A stretch of DNA of 64,000 nt from Neorhizobium galegae. Its GTDB lineage: Bacteria; Pseudomonadota; Alphaproteobacteria; Rhizobiales; Rhizobiaceae. Below the pieces are notes generated by a model. That model did not search any database. It had not been told where the DNA came from and saw only the letters and a program-made list of their open reading frames with translations. Location: positions 124,001 to 188,000 of the forward strand of contig NZ_JAGIPH010000009.1 in the NCBI RefSeq assembly GCF_017877135.1, given 5' to 3'. This document shows, piece by piece, positions 57,484 through 64,000 of this stretch (the first letter of the stretch is position 1; each line of letters starts with the position of its first letter). The position numbers and the translations under genes are program-made.

Positions 57484-57562
57484 GGTGGCTCTCCAGCTTT
57501 GCAGGGGCTACCGCTCATCGGCAAGCAGCAACACAGGTGCCGTCGCACAGGGCAACGACCTT

Positions 57563-57580
57563 GCCTGCCGTTTAGCAGGC
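57563..57580 (-). promoter_or_regulatory. Hairpin in the ahcY leader
   Basis: GCCTGC (57563-57568) and GCAGGC (57575-57580) form a perfect 6-bp stem with a six-base loop, about 80 bases upstream of the ahcY ATG. There is no T-run on the minus strand, so it is not a plain terminator. Its role is unknown. Confidence 0.4.
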
Positions 57581-57602
57581 TTCCCGAAAACTAGCAATAA
57601 TG

Positions 57603-57622
57603 ATATAAAGAAGTCTTTATAT
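57603..57622. promoter_or_regulatory. 20-bp palindromic operator candidate upstream of ahcY
   Basis: ATATAAAGA, two bases, TCTTTATAT: perfect 9-bp arms, 120 bases upstream of the ahcY start and five bases past the ptsH stop. ArsR-family regulators that sense S-adenosylhomocysteine bind A/T-rich palindromes upstream of ahcY in proteobacteria; assignment to that class is inference. Confidence 0.6.
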
Positions 57623-57627
57623 GATCG

Positions 57628-57915
57628 TTACATCTCTTCGCCAAATCGATCGGCGATGAGTTGCGTGAGCGCCTCAAGGGCTGCCTCGGCATCGGTGCCG
57701 GTGGCGCTCACTTCGATGGAACAGCCGGGGCTTGCGGCCAGCATCATCAGGCCCATGATGGAGGTGCCGCCGACGGTCATGCCGTCCTTGGAGACACTGA
57801 CATCCGCGTCAAAACCCGTCACCATCTGCACGAATTTCGCCGAAGCGCGTGCGTGCAGGCCGCGTTTGTTGATGATCAGCAGTTCTCGGGTCAGGGCTTG
57901 CATCTGGGTGTTCAT
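57628..57915 (-). CDS. ptsH: Phosphocarrier protein HPr
   Basis: 95-residue phosphocarrier of a regulatory PTS. The phosphorylation site is His21 in KRGLHARASAKFV, and Ser52 in GGTSIMGLMMLAA is the HPr-kinase target. Partners are encoded just upstream: EIIA (ATGA overlap) and HPr kinase. Rhizobia lack sugar-transporting PTS permeases for this set, and it acts through EI-Ntr and EIIA proteins on carbon/nitrogen balance and metabolism. It is the last gene of the block before ahcY. Confidence 0.93.
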   Translation of the reverse strand: MNTQMQALTRELLIINKRGLHARASAKFVQMVTGFDADVSVSKDGMTVGGTSIMGLMMLAASPGCSIEVSATGTDAEAALEALTQLIADRFGEEM

Positions 57916-58313
57916 TTGCCGCTCAACACGCGGCTGGCAACGTTGATGTATTTGCGGCCAGCATCGGCTGCGTCAGCGAGAGCCTTTGCCATGTCGTTAT
58001 CGGCGCGCACGCCGGCGAGCTTGATCAGCATCGGCAGGTTCACGCCCGCAATCACTTCGGTCTTGCCGCTGTTCATGACGGAGATCGACAGGTTGGAGGG
58101 CGTGCCGCCGAACATGTCGGTAAGGATGATGACGCCGTTGCCGCTATCGACCCCGCCAACCGCATCCACGATATCCTGTCGCCGCTGGTCCATATCGTCC
58201 TCTGGACCGATACAGACAGTCTCGATGTTTTTCTGAGGGCCCACGACATGCTCGAGGGCATGACGAAATTCCTCAGCCAGCTTGCCATGGGTGACAAGCA
58301 CCAGTCCTATCAT
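57912..58313 (-). CDS. manX: PTS EIIA component, mannose/fructose-family (ManX/PtsM type)
   Basis: 133-residue EIIA-Man domain. Phosphorylated His9 lies in MIGLVLVTHGKLAEEF; VIILTDMFGGTPSNLS is the second conserved loop. There are no EIIB, EIIC or EIID genes nearby, so it is an orphan regulatory phosphate sink receiving phosphate from HPr (next gene, overlapping ATGA). The start at 58313 is set by the conserved N terminus and a GGGGGGTGA upstream. Confidence 0.92.
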   Translation of the reverse strand: MIGLVLVTHGKLAEEFRHALEHVVGPQKNIETVCIGPEDDMDQRRQDIVDAVGGVDSGNGVIILTDMFGGTPSNLSISVMNSGKTEVIAGVNLPMLIKLAGVRADNDMAKALADAADAGRKYINVASRVLSGK

Positions 58314-58443
58314 ATTGAAATCACCCCCCAGTAGATGGATACGCGCGGTCGCTTTTTGCACTGCAACAGGACCAGTGGCGGTGGGAAGCCATCTTGTCCA
58401 TGTAAAGTCGAAGTGCAAGCTAAAAATCGTCGAATGGCATGCA

Positions 58444-58908
58444 TCAAAATGGATGCTCTCCTCGAAATTCCGGTCGAAGGGCGGCGATGACGGCCAGTGG
58501 ATCGCGTGTGCCCTGCAGCAATCGGATCAACGGTAGGCTTCCCGCGGTTCCAAGATCAAGCCTTTCATCGTCGGGCGGCAGGCGTTGTGCTTTGTCCTCT
58601 TCCTCGACACGGACGGCAAGATGAAGGACAGCTTTGCCGATACTGGCGATGCTTGCAATGCCGCTGCCGCGGATCTCGATCAGGCCGGCAATGGAGGGCG
58701 GGCGTTGTGCAATCACTGCAGTGTCGCGAGCCTCGATGAAAACCTGATCGTCGGCAATAAGGGCTGCGAAGCACCCGGCGCGGCGCGCCTCTTTGAGACA
58801 GGCAAAGGCTAAGGTCGACTTGCCGATGCCGGAGGGACCGCAAAACACGATCCCCCGCGTTCCGAGCACGACGGCCGTGCCATGAAGGTTGATCCTGCCT
58901 TGGCTCAC
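58444..58908 (-). CDS. hprK: HPr kinase/phosphorylase, short alphaproteobacterial form
   Basis: 154 residues, only the catalytic C-terminal domain of HprK (Firmicute forms have about 310). Walker A is GPSGIGKS (24-31), followed by LIADDQVFIEA and IAGLIEIRGSGI, the HprK signature. It phosphorylates HPr on Ser52. It starts at GTG 58908 overlapping the chvG stop (GTGA), so it is coupled to the ChvG sensor, and is separated from manX by 130 bases. The missing N-terminal domain is normal for this order. Confidence 0.92.
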   Translation of the reverse strand: MSQGRINLHGTAVVLGTRGIVFCGPSGIGKSTLAFACLKEARRAGCFAALIADDQVFIEARDTAVIAQRPPSIAGLIEIRGSGIASIASIGKAVLHLAVRVEEEDKAQRLPPDDERLDLGTAGSLPLIRLLQGTRDPLAVIAALRPEFRGEHPF

Positions 58909-60686
58909 GCAGCCTCCCCGGCTGGAAGCGACAGGGTGAAGCGGGCTCCGGTCACGGATTTCCCATCGGAGAGATTTTCGGCTTTCAGCGTGCCGCCATG
59001 CGCTTCGGCAATCTGGCGGCTGATCGACAGGCCAAGGCCCGAATTCTGGCCAAAACTCTCGCCCTCCGGACGGTCGGTATAGAAGCGCTCAAAGATCCGG
59101 TCGATATCCTCGGCGCGGATGCCGGGGCCGTTATCGTCCACCTGCACCACGCAATTGTCGCGGTTCTTGAACAGCTTCACCGTAATGCGCCCCCCTTGGT
59201 CGGGCACGAAGGAACGGGCGTTTTCGATCAGGTTGGTGATGATCTGGCCAAGCCGCAGATCATGGCCGTGCACGCGGTAGCTGGTCTTGACGCCGGGCTT
59301 GTGATCCACCGAAAGCTCGATCTCGACCGGCTTGCGGCCGGTACGGATCTGGCGCGAGATCTCGACGAGATTGCTTGCCAGCATTTCCATGTCGACCGGT
59401 GCCGCATCGGAGCGGGCGAGTTCGGCATCCAGCCGCGACGCGTCGGAAATATCGGTGATCAACCGGTCGAGACGGCGCACGTCATGCAAAATGATGGCGG
59501 TGAGGCGCTGCTTGGAATCCTCGTTCTTCGCAAGCGGCAGAGTTTCTACCGCGCTGCGCAGCGAGGTGAGGGGGTTCTTCAGCTCGTGGCTCACATCGGC
59601 TGCAAAGCTTTCGATGGCGTCGATGCGGTCGTAGAGCGCGTTCGTCATGTCACGCAGGGCAATCGAAAGATTGCCGATTTCGTCCTGCCTTGCCGAAAAG
59701 TCTGGAATTTCCTCGCGCTGCTTGACCCCTCGGCGCACCCGGATGGCGGCGGCCGAAAGCCGGCGCAGCGGATTGGCGATGGTGGAGGAGAGCAAGAGCG
59801 ACAGAAGAATGTTGACGAGGGTCGCCACGCCGAAGACGCGCATGATCGCCAGACGTTCCGCATGGACGATATTGTCGATGTCGCCCGCCTGGGTCGACAG
59901 CAGGAGCACGCCGAGCACTGCACGGAACCGCTGTACGGGAACCGCGACCGAAACGATGAGCTCGCCCTTGTCGGTCACACGCACCACGGCACCGCGTACG
60001 CCGGTCAGCGCATTCATCACCTCCGGATAGATCGAGCCGTCGCCGCCCGGTGCTTCCTTGTAGGCCGGTAGATTGCCCGGCTGCAGGATGCGGTTGATGA
60101 TGCTGGCAAACCATTCATTCCAGGTGGTCGTCTCGTTTTCGACCGGCGGCAGGTCGTAGCGCAGCACTTGGCCGCGGGAATAGAGATGGCGCGAATCCAG
60201 CAGAAGATTGGCGTCTGCATCGAAAAGCCGGGCGCGCGTGCGGGTCGGCGAAATCAGCCGGCGCAGCACCGGCGCCACCCGCTCGGGATTGATTGGAAAG
60301 CCGAGATCCTCGTCATTCGGCACCGGCGTGATGCTCTGGCCGGCTTGCAGTTCCAGAAGCTTGCCGGGATCGATGGTGATCGAATTGGTATCGACCGAGG
60401 CGGAGGCCGAAATCGCGCCAGCAATGATTTCGCCCTGCGTCAGAAGACTTTCGACGCGGGCATCGATGAGGCCTTCGCGGAACTGGTTGAGATAGAGGAT
60501 GCCCGCGACCAGAACCACGGTGGCTGCAATGTTGAAGAACAGGATGCGGCGCGTCAGGCTGGAAAACACCGCATTGCCGAATATCCGGCGAATGAGCGTG
60601 AAGGGATGCGACCATAGCCGCCGGGCGGGGCGGGAGGCTTTCACCTCCGTCCCGTCAGTCTCGGTGGAATGAATTGTCTGGTCGGC
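58905..60686 (-). CDS. chvG: Sensor histidine kinase ChvG (ExoS)
   Basis: 593-residue membrane sensor of the acid/envelope two-component system required for host interaction in Agrobacterium, Sinorhizobium and Brucella (BvrS). Two membrane helices (about 46-67 and 280-303) flank a roughly 210-residue periplasmic domain. HAMP follows, then the H-box ADVSHELKNPLTS with His367, NLIENARSF (N-box), DDNGPGI and SGLGLSI. GTG 60686 is preferred because AAGGGA lies close upstream; a GTG at 60704 would add six residues. Downstream hprK is translationally coupled; chvI is 69 bases upstream. Confidence 0.95.
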   Translation of the reverse strand, partial: ADQTIHSTETDGTEVKASRPARRLWSHPFTLIRRIFGNAVFSSLTRRILFFNIAATVVLVAGILYLNQFREGLIDARVESLLTQGEIIAGAISASASVDTNSITIDPGKLLELQAGQSITPVPNDEDLGFPINPERVAPVLRRLISPTRTRARLFDADANLLLDSRHLYSRGQVLRYDLPPVENETTTWNEWFASIINRILQPGNLPAYKEAPGGDGSIYPEVMNALTGVRGAVVRVTDKGELIVSVAVPVQRFRAVLGVLLLSTQAGDIDNIVHAERLAIMRVFGVATLVNILLSLLLSSTIANPLRRLSAAAIRVRRGVKQREEIPDFSARQDEIGNLSIALRDMTNALYDRIDAIESFAADVSHELKNPLTSLRSAVETLPLAKNEDSKQRLTAIILHDVRRLDRLITDISDASRLDAELARSDAAPVDMEMLASNLVEISRQIRTGRKPVEIELSVDHKPGVKTSYRVHGHDLRLGQIITNLIENARSFVPDQGGRITVKLFKNRDNCVVQVDDNGPGIRAEDIDRIFERFYTDRPEGESFGQNSGLGLSISRQIAEAHGGTLKAENLSDGKSVTGARFTLSLPAGEAA

Positions 60687-60755
60687 CACGCCATTCCCTT
60701 TCACGCGACCGCCGGCCGTCCGGGCGGTCGAAGTGCGTGCGCAATGTTTGCGGCG

Positions 60756-61478
60756 TCAGGCCGCTTCGCGGAACCTGTAGCCAACGCCGTAGAGCGTTTC
60801 GATCATATCGAAATCGCCGTCAACCATTTTGAACTTCTTGCGAAGGCGCTTGATGTGGCTGTCGATGGTGCGATCGTCCACATAGACCTGCTCGTCATAG
60901 GCGGCATCCATCAGGGCGTCGCGGCTTTTTACCACGCCCGGGCGCTGCGCCAGCGAATGCAGGATGAGGAATTCCGTCACCGTCAGCGTCACCGGCTCGC
61001 CCTTCCAGGTGCAGGTATGGCGCTCCTGGTCCATGGCAAGCTGTCCGCGCTCGAGCGTGCGGGCCGCCTGATCGGCAATGGCTTTTGGCGTGCCGGGCGC
61101 TGCCTGACCTTCACGGCTGGTGGCGCGGCGCAGGATCGCCTTGACGCGCTCGACGAGAAGACGCTGCGAAAACGGCTTGGTGATGAAATCGTCGGCACCC
61201 ATTTTCAGGCCGAACAGCTCATCGATTTCCTCATCCTTGGAGGTGAGGAAAATTACCGGCATGTCCGATTTCTGGCGAAGCCGGCGCAGCAGCTCCATGC
61301 CATCCATGCGCGGCATCTTGATGTCGAAGATCGCCAGTTGCGGCGGGCGCGCAAGCAGTCCGTCGAGTGCAGACGCTCCGTCCGTATAGGTCTCGACGCG
61401 ATATCCTTCCGCTTCCAGTGCAATGGACACTGACGTTAGAATATTGCGATCGTCGTCCACCAACGCGACTGTCTGCAT
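60756..61478 (-). CDS. chvI: Response regulator ChvI
   Basis: 240-residue OmpR/PhoB-type regulator phosphorylated by ChvG. The receiver has VALVDDD, Asp52 in FDIKMP, and the conserved lysine in FLTSKDEE; the C-terminal winged helix includes VDDRTIDSHIKRLRKKF and TLYGVGYRF. ATG 61478 gives the conserved N terminus MQTVALVDDD and has GGAG upstream; ATG 61496 is a possible longer start. It is divergent from pckA across a 327-base control region. chvI-chvG-hprK-manX-ptsH read in one direction. Confidence 0.95.
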   Translation of the reverse strand: MQTVALVDDDRNILTSVSIALEAEGYRVETYTDGASALDGLLARPPQLAIFDIKMPRMDGMELLRRLRQKSDMPVIFLTSKDEEIDELFGLKMGADDFITKPFSQRLLVERVKAILRRATSREGQAAPGTPKAIADQAARTLERGQLAMDQERHTCTWKGEPVTLTVTEFLILHSLAQRPGVVKSRDALMDAAYDEQVYVDDRTIDSHIKRLRKKFKMVDGDFDMIETLYGVGYRFREAA

Positions 61479-61805
61479 TCTGTCTATCTCCGCCATTCTC
61501 AACGCATCTCCTGGATTGTGGCCCAGCCGGACGACTGCCCGGGTTTGCGTGTCTTGGGGATAAAGGTGGAACAAATTGTGGCAAAGATAAAGGGCCGTCT
61601 ATTTTGGCGCGGCACTTGCGGGCCCGGAAGGCGGTGTCGGAATCGGGAGAATTGTTCTTCTCAAACCGATTTAAACAGAACGAAAAGTTTTTAAATCGAT
61701 TAAATAATTGATTTTATTGGCCTAATTCCATTTTCTCTCTTGCTCTTTTAAAAATCGCTGGTTAGCGTTCCCTCATTACCAACGTCAGCTGAAGGGAAGC
61801 GCGAC
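61479..61805. promoter_or_regulatory. Divergent chvI-pckA control region
   Basis: A 327-base gene-free region. Its right half (61660-61760) is unusually A/T-rich for this genome and contains CGATTTAAA (61667-61675) facing TTTAAATCG (61690-61698). The second copy extends into the near-palindrome TTAAATCGATTAAA (61691-61704), with a central CG as in LacI-family operators. In Sinorhizobium the LacI-type PckR controls pckA; linking this site to PckR is inference. No confident -35/-10 pair was assigned. Confidence 0.55.
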
Positions 61806-63416
61806 ATGGAGGCACTCGGTGTTCACAATCCGTCGAATGGCATTGCAGCCATCGGTCTTGGCGGTGCGGCGCGCGTCAACTACAATCTGAACGAGAGCGA
61901 GCTGTATGAGGCGGCCCTGCGTGCAGGTGAGGCGGAGCTGACGATCGACGGCGCCCTGCGGGCCGTTACCGGCCAGCACACGGGCCGTTCGCCGAAGGAC
62001 AAATTTGTCGTTCGCGATGAACACACCGATCCGAAAATCTGGTGGGACAACAACAAGCCGATGTCGCCGGAGCATTTCGAGATCCTGCGCCAGGACATGC
62101 TGGCGCATGCCGCCGGCCGCACACTCTATGTGCAGGACCTGATCGGCGGCGCCGATGCCGACAATGCACTGCCGACCCGCATGGTAACCGAACTTGCCTG
62201 GCATGCGCTGTTCATCCGCAACCTGCTGATTCGCCCGGATCGCGCGACGCTGACCTCCTTCCAGCAGAAGCTGACGATCATCAACCTGCCGAGCTTCCGT
62301 GCCGATCCGGCCCGCCACGGCTGCCGCACGGAAACGGTGATTGCCTGCGACCTGACGAACGGTCTGGTGCTGATCGGCGGCACGTCCTATGCCGGCGAGA
62401 ACAAGAAATCGGTCTTCACGGTTCTCAACTATCTGCTGCCGGAAAAGGGCGTCATGCCCATGCACTGCTCGGCCAATGTCGGCCCGGACGGTGATTCGGC
62501 GGTGTTCTTCGGCCTGTCGGGCACCGGCAAGACGACGCTGTCTGCCGATCCGAACCGCACGCTGATCGGCGATGACGAGCATGGCTGGGGCGAAAACGGC
62601 ATCTTCAACTTCGAAGGTGGCTGCTATGCCAAGGCGATCCGCCTGTCGGCCGAGGCCGAACCGGAAATCTATGCGGCCACGCGCCGTTTCGGCACCGTGC
62701 TCGAAAATGTCGTGATGGACGAAAACCGCGTGCCGGATTTCGACGATACCTCGCTCACGGAAAATACCCGCAGCGCCTATCCGCTGCACTTTATCCCGAA
62801 CGCCTCGGCCACCGGTCTTGCGCCGCATCCGAAGACGATCATCATGCTGACGGCCGATGCGTTCGGCGTGATGCCGCCGATTGCCCGGCTGACACCGGAA
62901 CAGGCCATGTACCACTTCCTTTCCGGCTACACCGCCAAGGTTGCCGGCACGGAAAAGGGCGTGACCGAACCGGAAGCGACCTTCTCGACCTGCTTTGGCG
63001 CTCCCTTCATGCCGCGCCACCCGACGGAATACGGCAATCTGCTGCGCGATCTGATTGCCAAGCATGAGGTTGATTGCTGGCTGGTCAACACCGGCTGGAC
63101 CGGTGGCGCTTACGGCATTGGCCGGCGCATGCCGATCAAGGCGACGCGCGCGCTTCTGACGGCGGCGCTCACCGGCGAGTTGAAGAAGGTCGAGTTCCGC
63201 ACCGACGAGAACTTTGGCTTTGCCGTTCCGGTTGCCGTTCCGGACGTCGATACCACCATCCTCGACCCGCGCTCCACCTGGGCCGATGGCGCCGCCTACG
63301 ACGCCCAGGCGACCAAGCTCGTCAACATGTTCATTACGAACTTCACCAAGTTCGAGAACCACGTGGACAGCAAGGTGCGCGATGCAGCGCCGGGCGTGCT
63401 TGCCGCCGCCGAGTGA
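61806..63416 (+). CDS. pckA: Phosphoenolpyruvate carboxykinase (ATP)
   Basis: 536-residue enzyme converting oxaloacetate and ATP to PEP, the first committed step of gluconeogenesis during growth on dicarboxylates. GQHTGRSPKDKFVV (substrate loop), FFGLSGTGKTTLSAD (kinase-1a P-loop), GDDEHGW, ENVVMDENRVPDFDD and NTGWTGGAYGIGRRMPIK are signatures of the ATP-dependent form. AAGGGA precedes the ATG. It is divergent from chvI, as in other rhizobia, and ends at a strong terminator. Confidence 0.96.
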   Translation: MEALGVHNPSNGIAAIGLGGAARVNYNLNESELYEAALRAGEAELTIDGALRAVTGQHTGRSPKDKFVVRDEHTDPKIWWDNNKPMSPEHFEILRQDMLAHAAGRTLYVQDLIGGADADNALPTRMVTELAWHALFIRNLLIRPDRATLTSFQQKLTIINLPSFRADPARHGCRTETVIACDLTNGLVLIGGTSYAGENKKSVFTVLNYLLPEKGVMPMHCSANVGPDGDSAVFFGLSGTGKTTLSADPNRTLIGDDEHGWGENGIFNFEGGCYAKAIRLSAEAEPEIYAATRRFGTVLENVVMDENRVPDFDDTSLTENTRSAYPLHFIPNASATGLAPHPKTIIMLTADAFGVMPPIARLTPEQAMYHFLSGYTAKVAGTEKGVTEPEATFSTCFGAPFMPRHPTEYGNLLRDLIAKHEVDCWLVNTGWTGGAYGIGRRMPIKATRALLTAALTGELKKVEFRTDENFGFAVPVAVPDVDTTILDPRSTWADGAAYDAQATKLVNMFITNFTKFENHVDSKVRDAAPGVLAAAE

Positions 63417-63439
63417 GGATTCACGTGGAACAATGAGCA

Positions 63440-63475
63440 CCGCCGGTCCTTCAGGGGCCGGCGGTTTTCTTTTTG
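63440..63475 (+). terminator. Rho-independent terminator of pckA
   Basis: CCGCCGG (63440-63446) pairs with CCGGCGG (63458-63464), followed by TTTTCTTTTT. Confidence 0.85.
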
Positions 63476-63511
63476 CGGGTTTTGTGAAATAGAGGGCGCC
63501 GGAGAAGAACC

Positions 63512-63946
63512 ATGGCCAGCGATCCCCTTGTCATCAACAGCCGCATCACCATCGCCGGATGGGAGCTGACGGAACAGTTCGTTCTGGCGGGCGGCCCCGG
63601 CGGGCAGAACGTCAACAAGGTATCGACCGCCGTCCAGCTGTTCTTCAACCTGATGGGATCGCCGGCGCTCAGCGACCGGGTGAAGGCCAATGCGGCGCAG
63701 CTTGCCGGCCGGCGCCTGACCAAGGATGGCGTGCTGATCATCGAGGCCAACCGTTTTCGCAGCCAGGACCGCAACCGGGAAGACGCGCGCGAACGGCTGA
63801 AGGAACTGCTGCTCGACGCGGCCAAGCCGCCACCGCCGCCACGTCGCAAGACCAAGCCCACCAAGGGCTCGATTGAACGGCGGCTGAAGGAAAAATCCGG
63901 ACGCTCGGAAGTCAAGAAGATGCGGGGTCGCCCCGGCGGCGATTGA
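63512..63946 (+). CDS. arfB: Alternative ribosome-rescue factor ArfB (peptidyl-tRNA hydrolase)
   Basis: 144-residue release-factor-like hydrolase that frees ribosomes stalled on non-stop mRNA. The catalytic GGQ (30-32) sits in AGGPGGQNVNKVSTAVQL; the C-terminal tail is long, basic and disordered (PPPPPRRKTKPTKG...RLKEKSGRSEVKKMRGR), as needed to enter the empty mRNA channel. The absence of codon-recognition domains separates it from RF1/RF2. ATG 63512 is preceded by GGAGAAGAACC. Confidence 0.94.
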   Translation: MASDPLVINSRITIAGWELTEQFVLAGGPGGQNVNKVSTAVQLFFNLMGSPALSDRVKANAAQLAGRRLTKDGVLIIEANRFRSQDRNREDARERLKELLLDAAKPPPPPRRKTKPTKGSIERRLKEKSGRSEVKKMRGRPGGD

Positions 63947-63957
63947 GGGGGCACGGC

Positions 63958-64000
63958 ATGGCAACGCTTCTCAATGGTATCCGGCACCTGCCGGAATTTC
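63958..64000 (+). CDS. Start of a downstream gene, possibly an AlkB-type dioxygenase (truncated by window)
   Basis: ATG 63958 with GGGG eight to eleven bases upstream opens a frame to the window edge reading MATLLNGIRHLPEF. It begins 11 bases after the arfB stop, so it is probably cotranscribed. The GIRHLPEF stretch resembles the N terminus of rhizobial AlkB-like 2-oxoglutarate dioxygenases (DNA alkylation repair), but 14 residues are too few to be sure. Confidence 0.4.
   Translation, partial: MATLLNGIRHLPEF

Noticed and set aside
57484..57627. SAH or SAM riboswitch upstream of ahcY
   Set aside because: No recognisable conserved core of the known classes; only a simple hairpin and a DNA palindrome are evident.
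61785..63440. Antisense frame over pckA (551 residues)
   Set aside because: Same artefact; pckA is complete and its composition explains the open reverse frame.

Overview
The window looks like the replication-origin region of the main chromosome of a member of the Rhizobiaceae (a Rhizobium/Agrobacterium-like alphaproteobacterium). The basis is gene content and order: chvI-chvG-hprK-manX-ptsH-ahcY-divL, trpFBA-accD-folC, parAB-rsmG-mnmGE-rho-hemJ-hemE beside aroE-coaE-dnaQ-secB, trcR (DUF1013), Tim44-MltA-Smr beside gyrB, and a TsaE-kinase fusion. The DNA is GC-rich and densely coding, and many neighbouring genes share ATGA, GTGA or TGATG junctions. I saw no tRNA, rRNA, insertion sequence, prophage or CRISPR array. 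The species cannot be named from this sequence alone.

Layout. 1-6.3 kb (+): the tail of an ABC exporter locus (two ABC-2 permeases), an MscS-type channel with a cyclic-nucleotide-like domain, an ABC-F ATPase and a secreted SNase-like protein. 6.3-12 kb: acs, trcR, prpE and a YggS-family PLP protein. 12.2-16.4 kb (+): leuS-lptE-holA. 16.4-25.05 kb (-): parB, parA, rsmG, mnmG, mnmE, rho, hemJ, hemE. 25.05-25.46 kb: a non-coding segment with one perfect DnaA box, a perfect IHF consensus and six GANTC sites, interpreted as oriC. 25.46-29.1 kb (+): ppsR, maf, aroE, coaE, dnaQ. 29.1-30.2 kb (-): secB and fxsA. 30.4-37.9 kb (+): timA-mltA-smr-xre, gyrB, phaZ and DUF2852. 38-43.8 kb (+): a YgjP-like metallopeptidase and trpF-trpB-trpA-accD-folC. 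43.9-61.5 kb (-): trxA; addA and addB; murU-like; tsaE-amgK fusion; divL; ahcY; ptsH, manX, hprK, chvG, chvI. 61.8-64 kb (+): pckA, arfB and the first codons of another gene, possibly alkB.

How it fits together. Chromosome maintenance dominates: oriC, ParA/ParB with a cluster of parS-like sites (one perfect 16-bp palindrome plus four near matches between 18.7 and 35.7 kb), gyrase B, the replicative exonuclease and clamp-loader delta subunits, and the cell-cycle regulators TrcR and DivL. DivL has tyrosine in place of the phospho-accepting histidine. On both sides of the putative origin the nearest genes are transcribed away from it. The ChvG/ChvI - HPr kinase - EIIA - HPr block is a regulatory PTS beside the acid/envelope stress two-component system and faces gluconeogenic pckA. 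MurU- and AmgK-like enzymes suggest a peptidoglycan-sugar recycling branch, with the kinase fused to the tRNA t6A ATPase TsaE.

I did not find a clearly new multi-gene system. The points most worth a second look are the parS cluster, whose copies overlap gene starts, the GANTC/IHF/DnaA organisation of the origin, the TsaE-AmgK fusion beside MurU, the AccD with a degenerate zinc ribbon, the MltA without a visible signal peptide, and two palindromic operator candidates upstream of ahcY and pckA.
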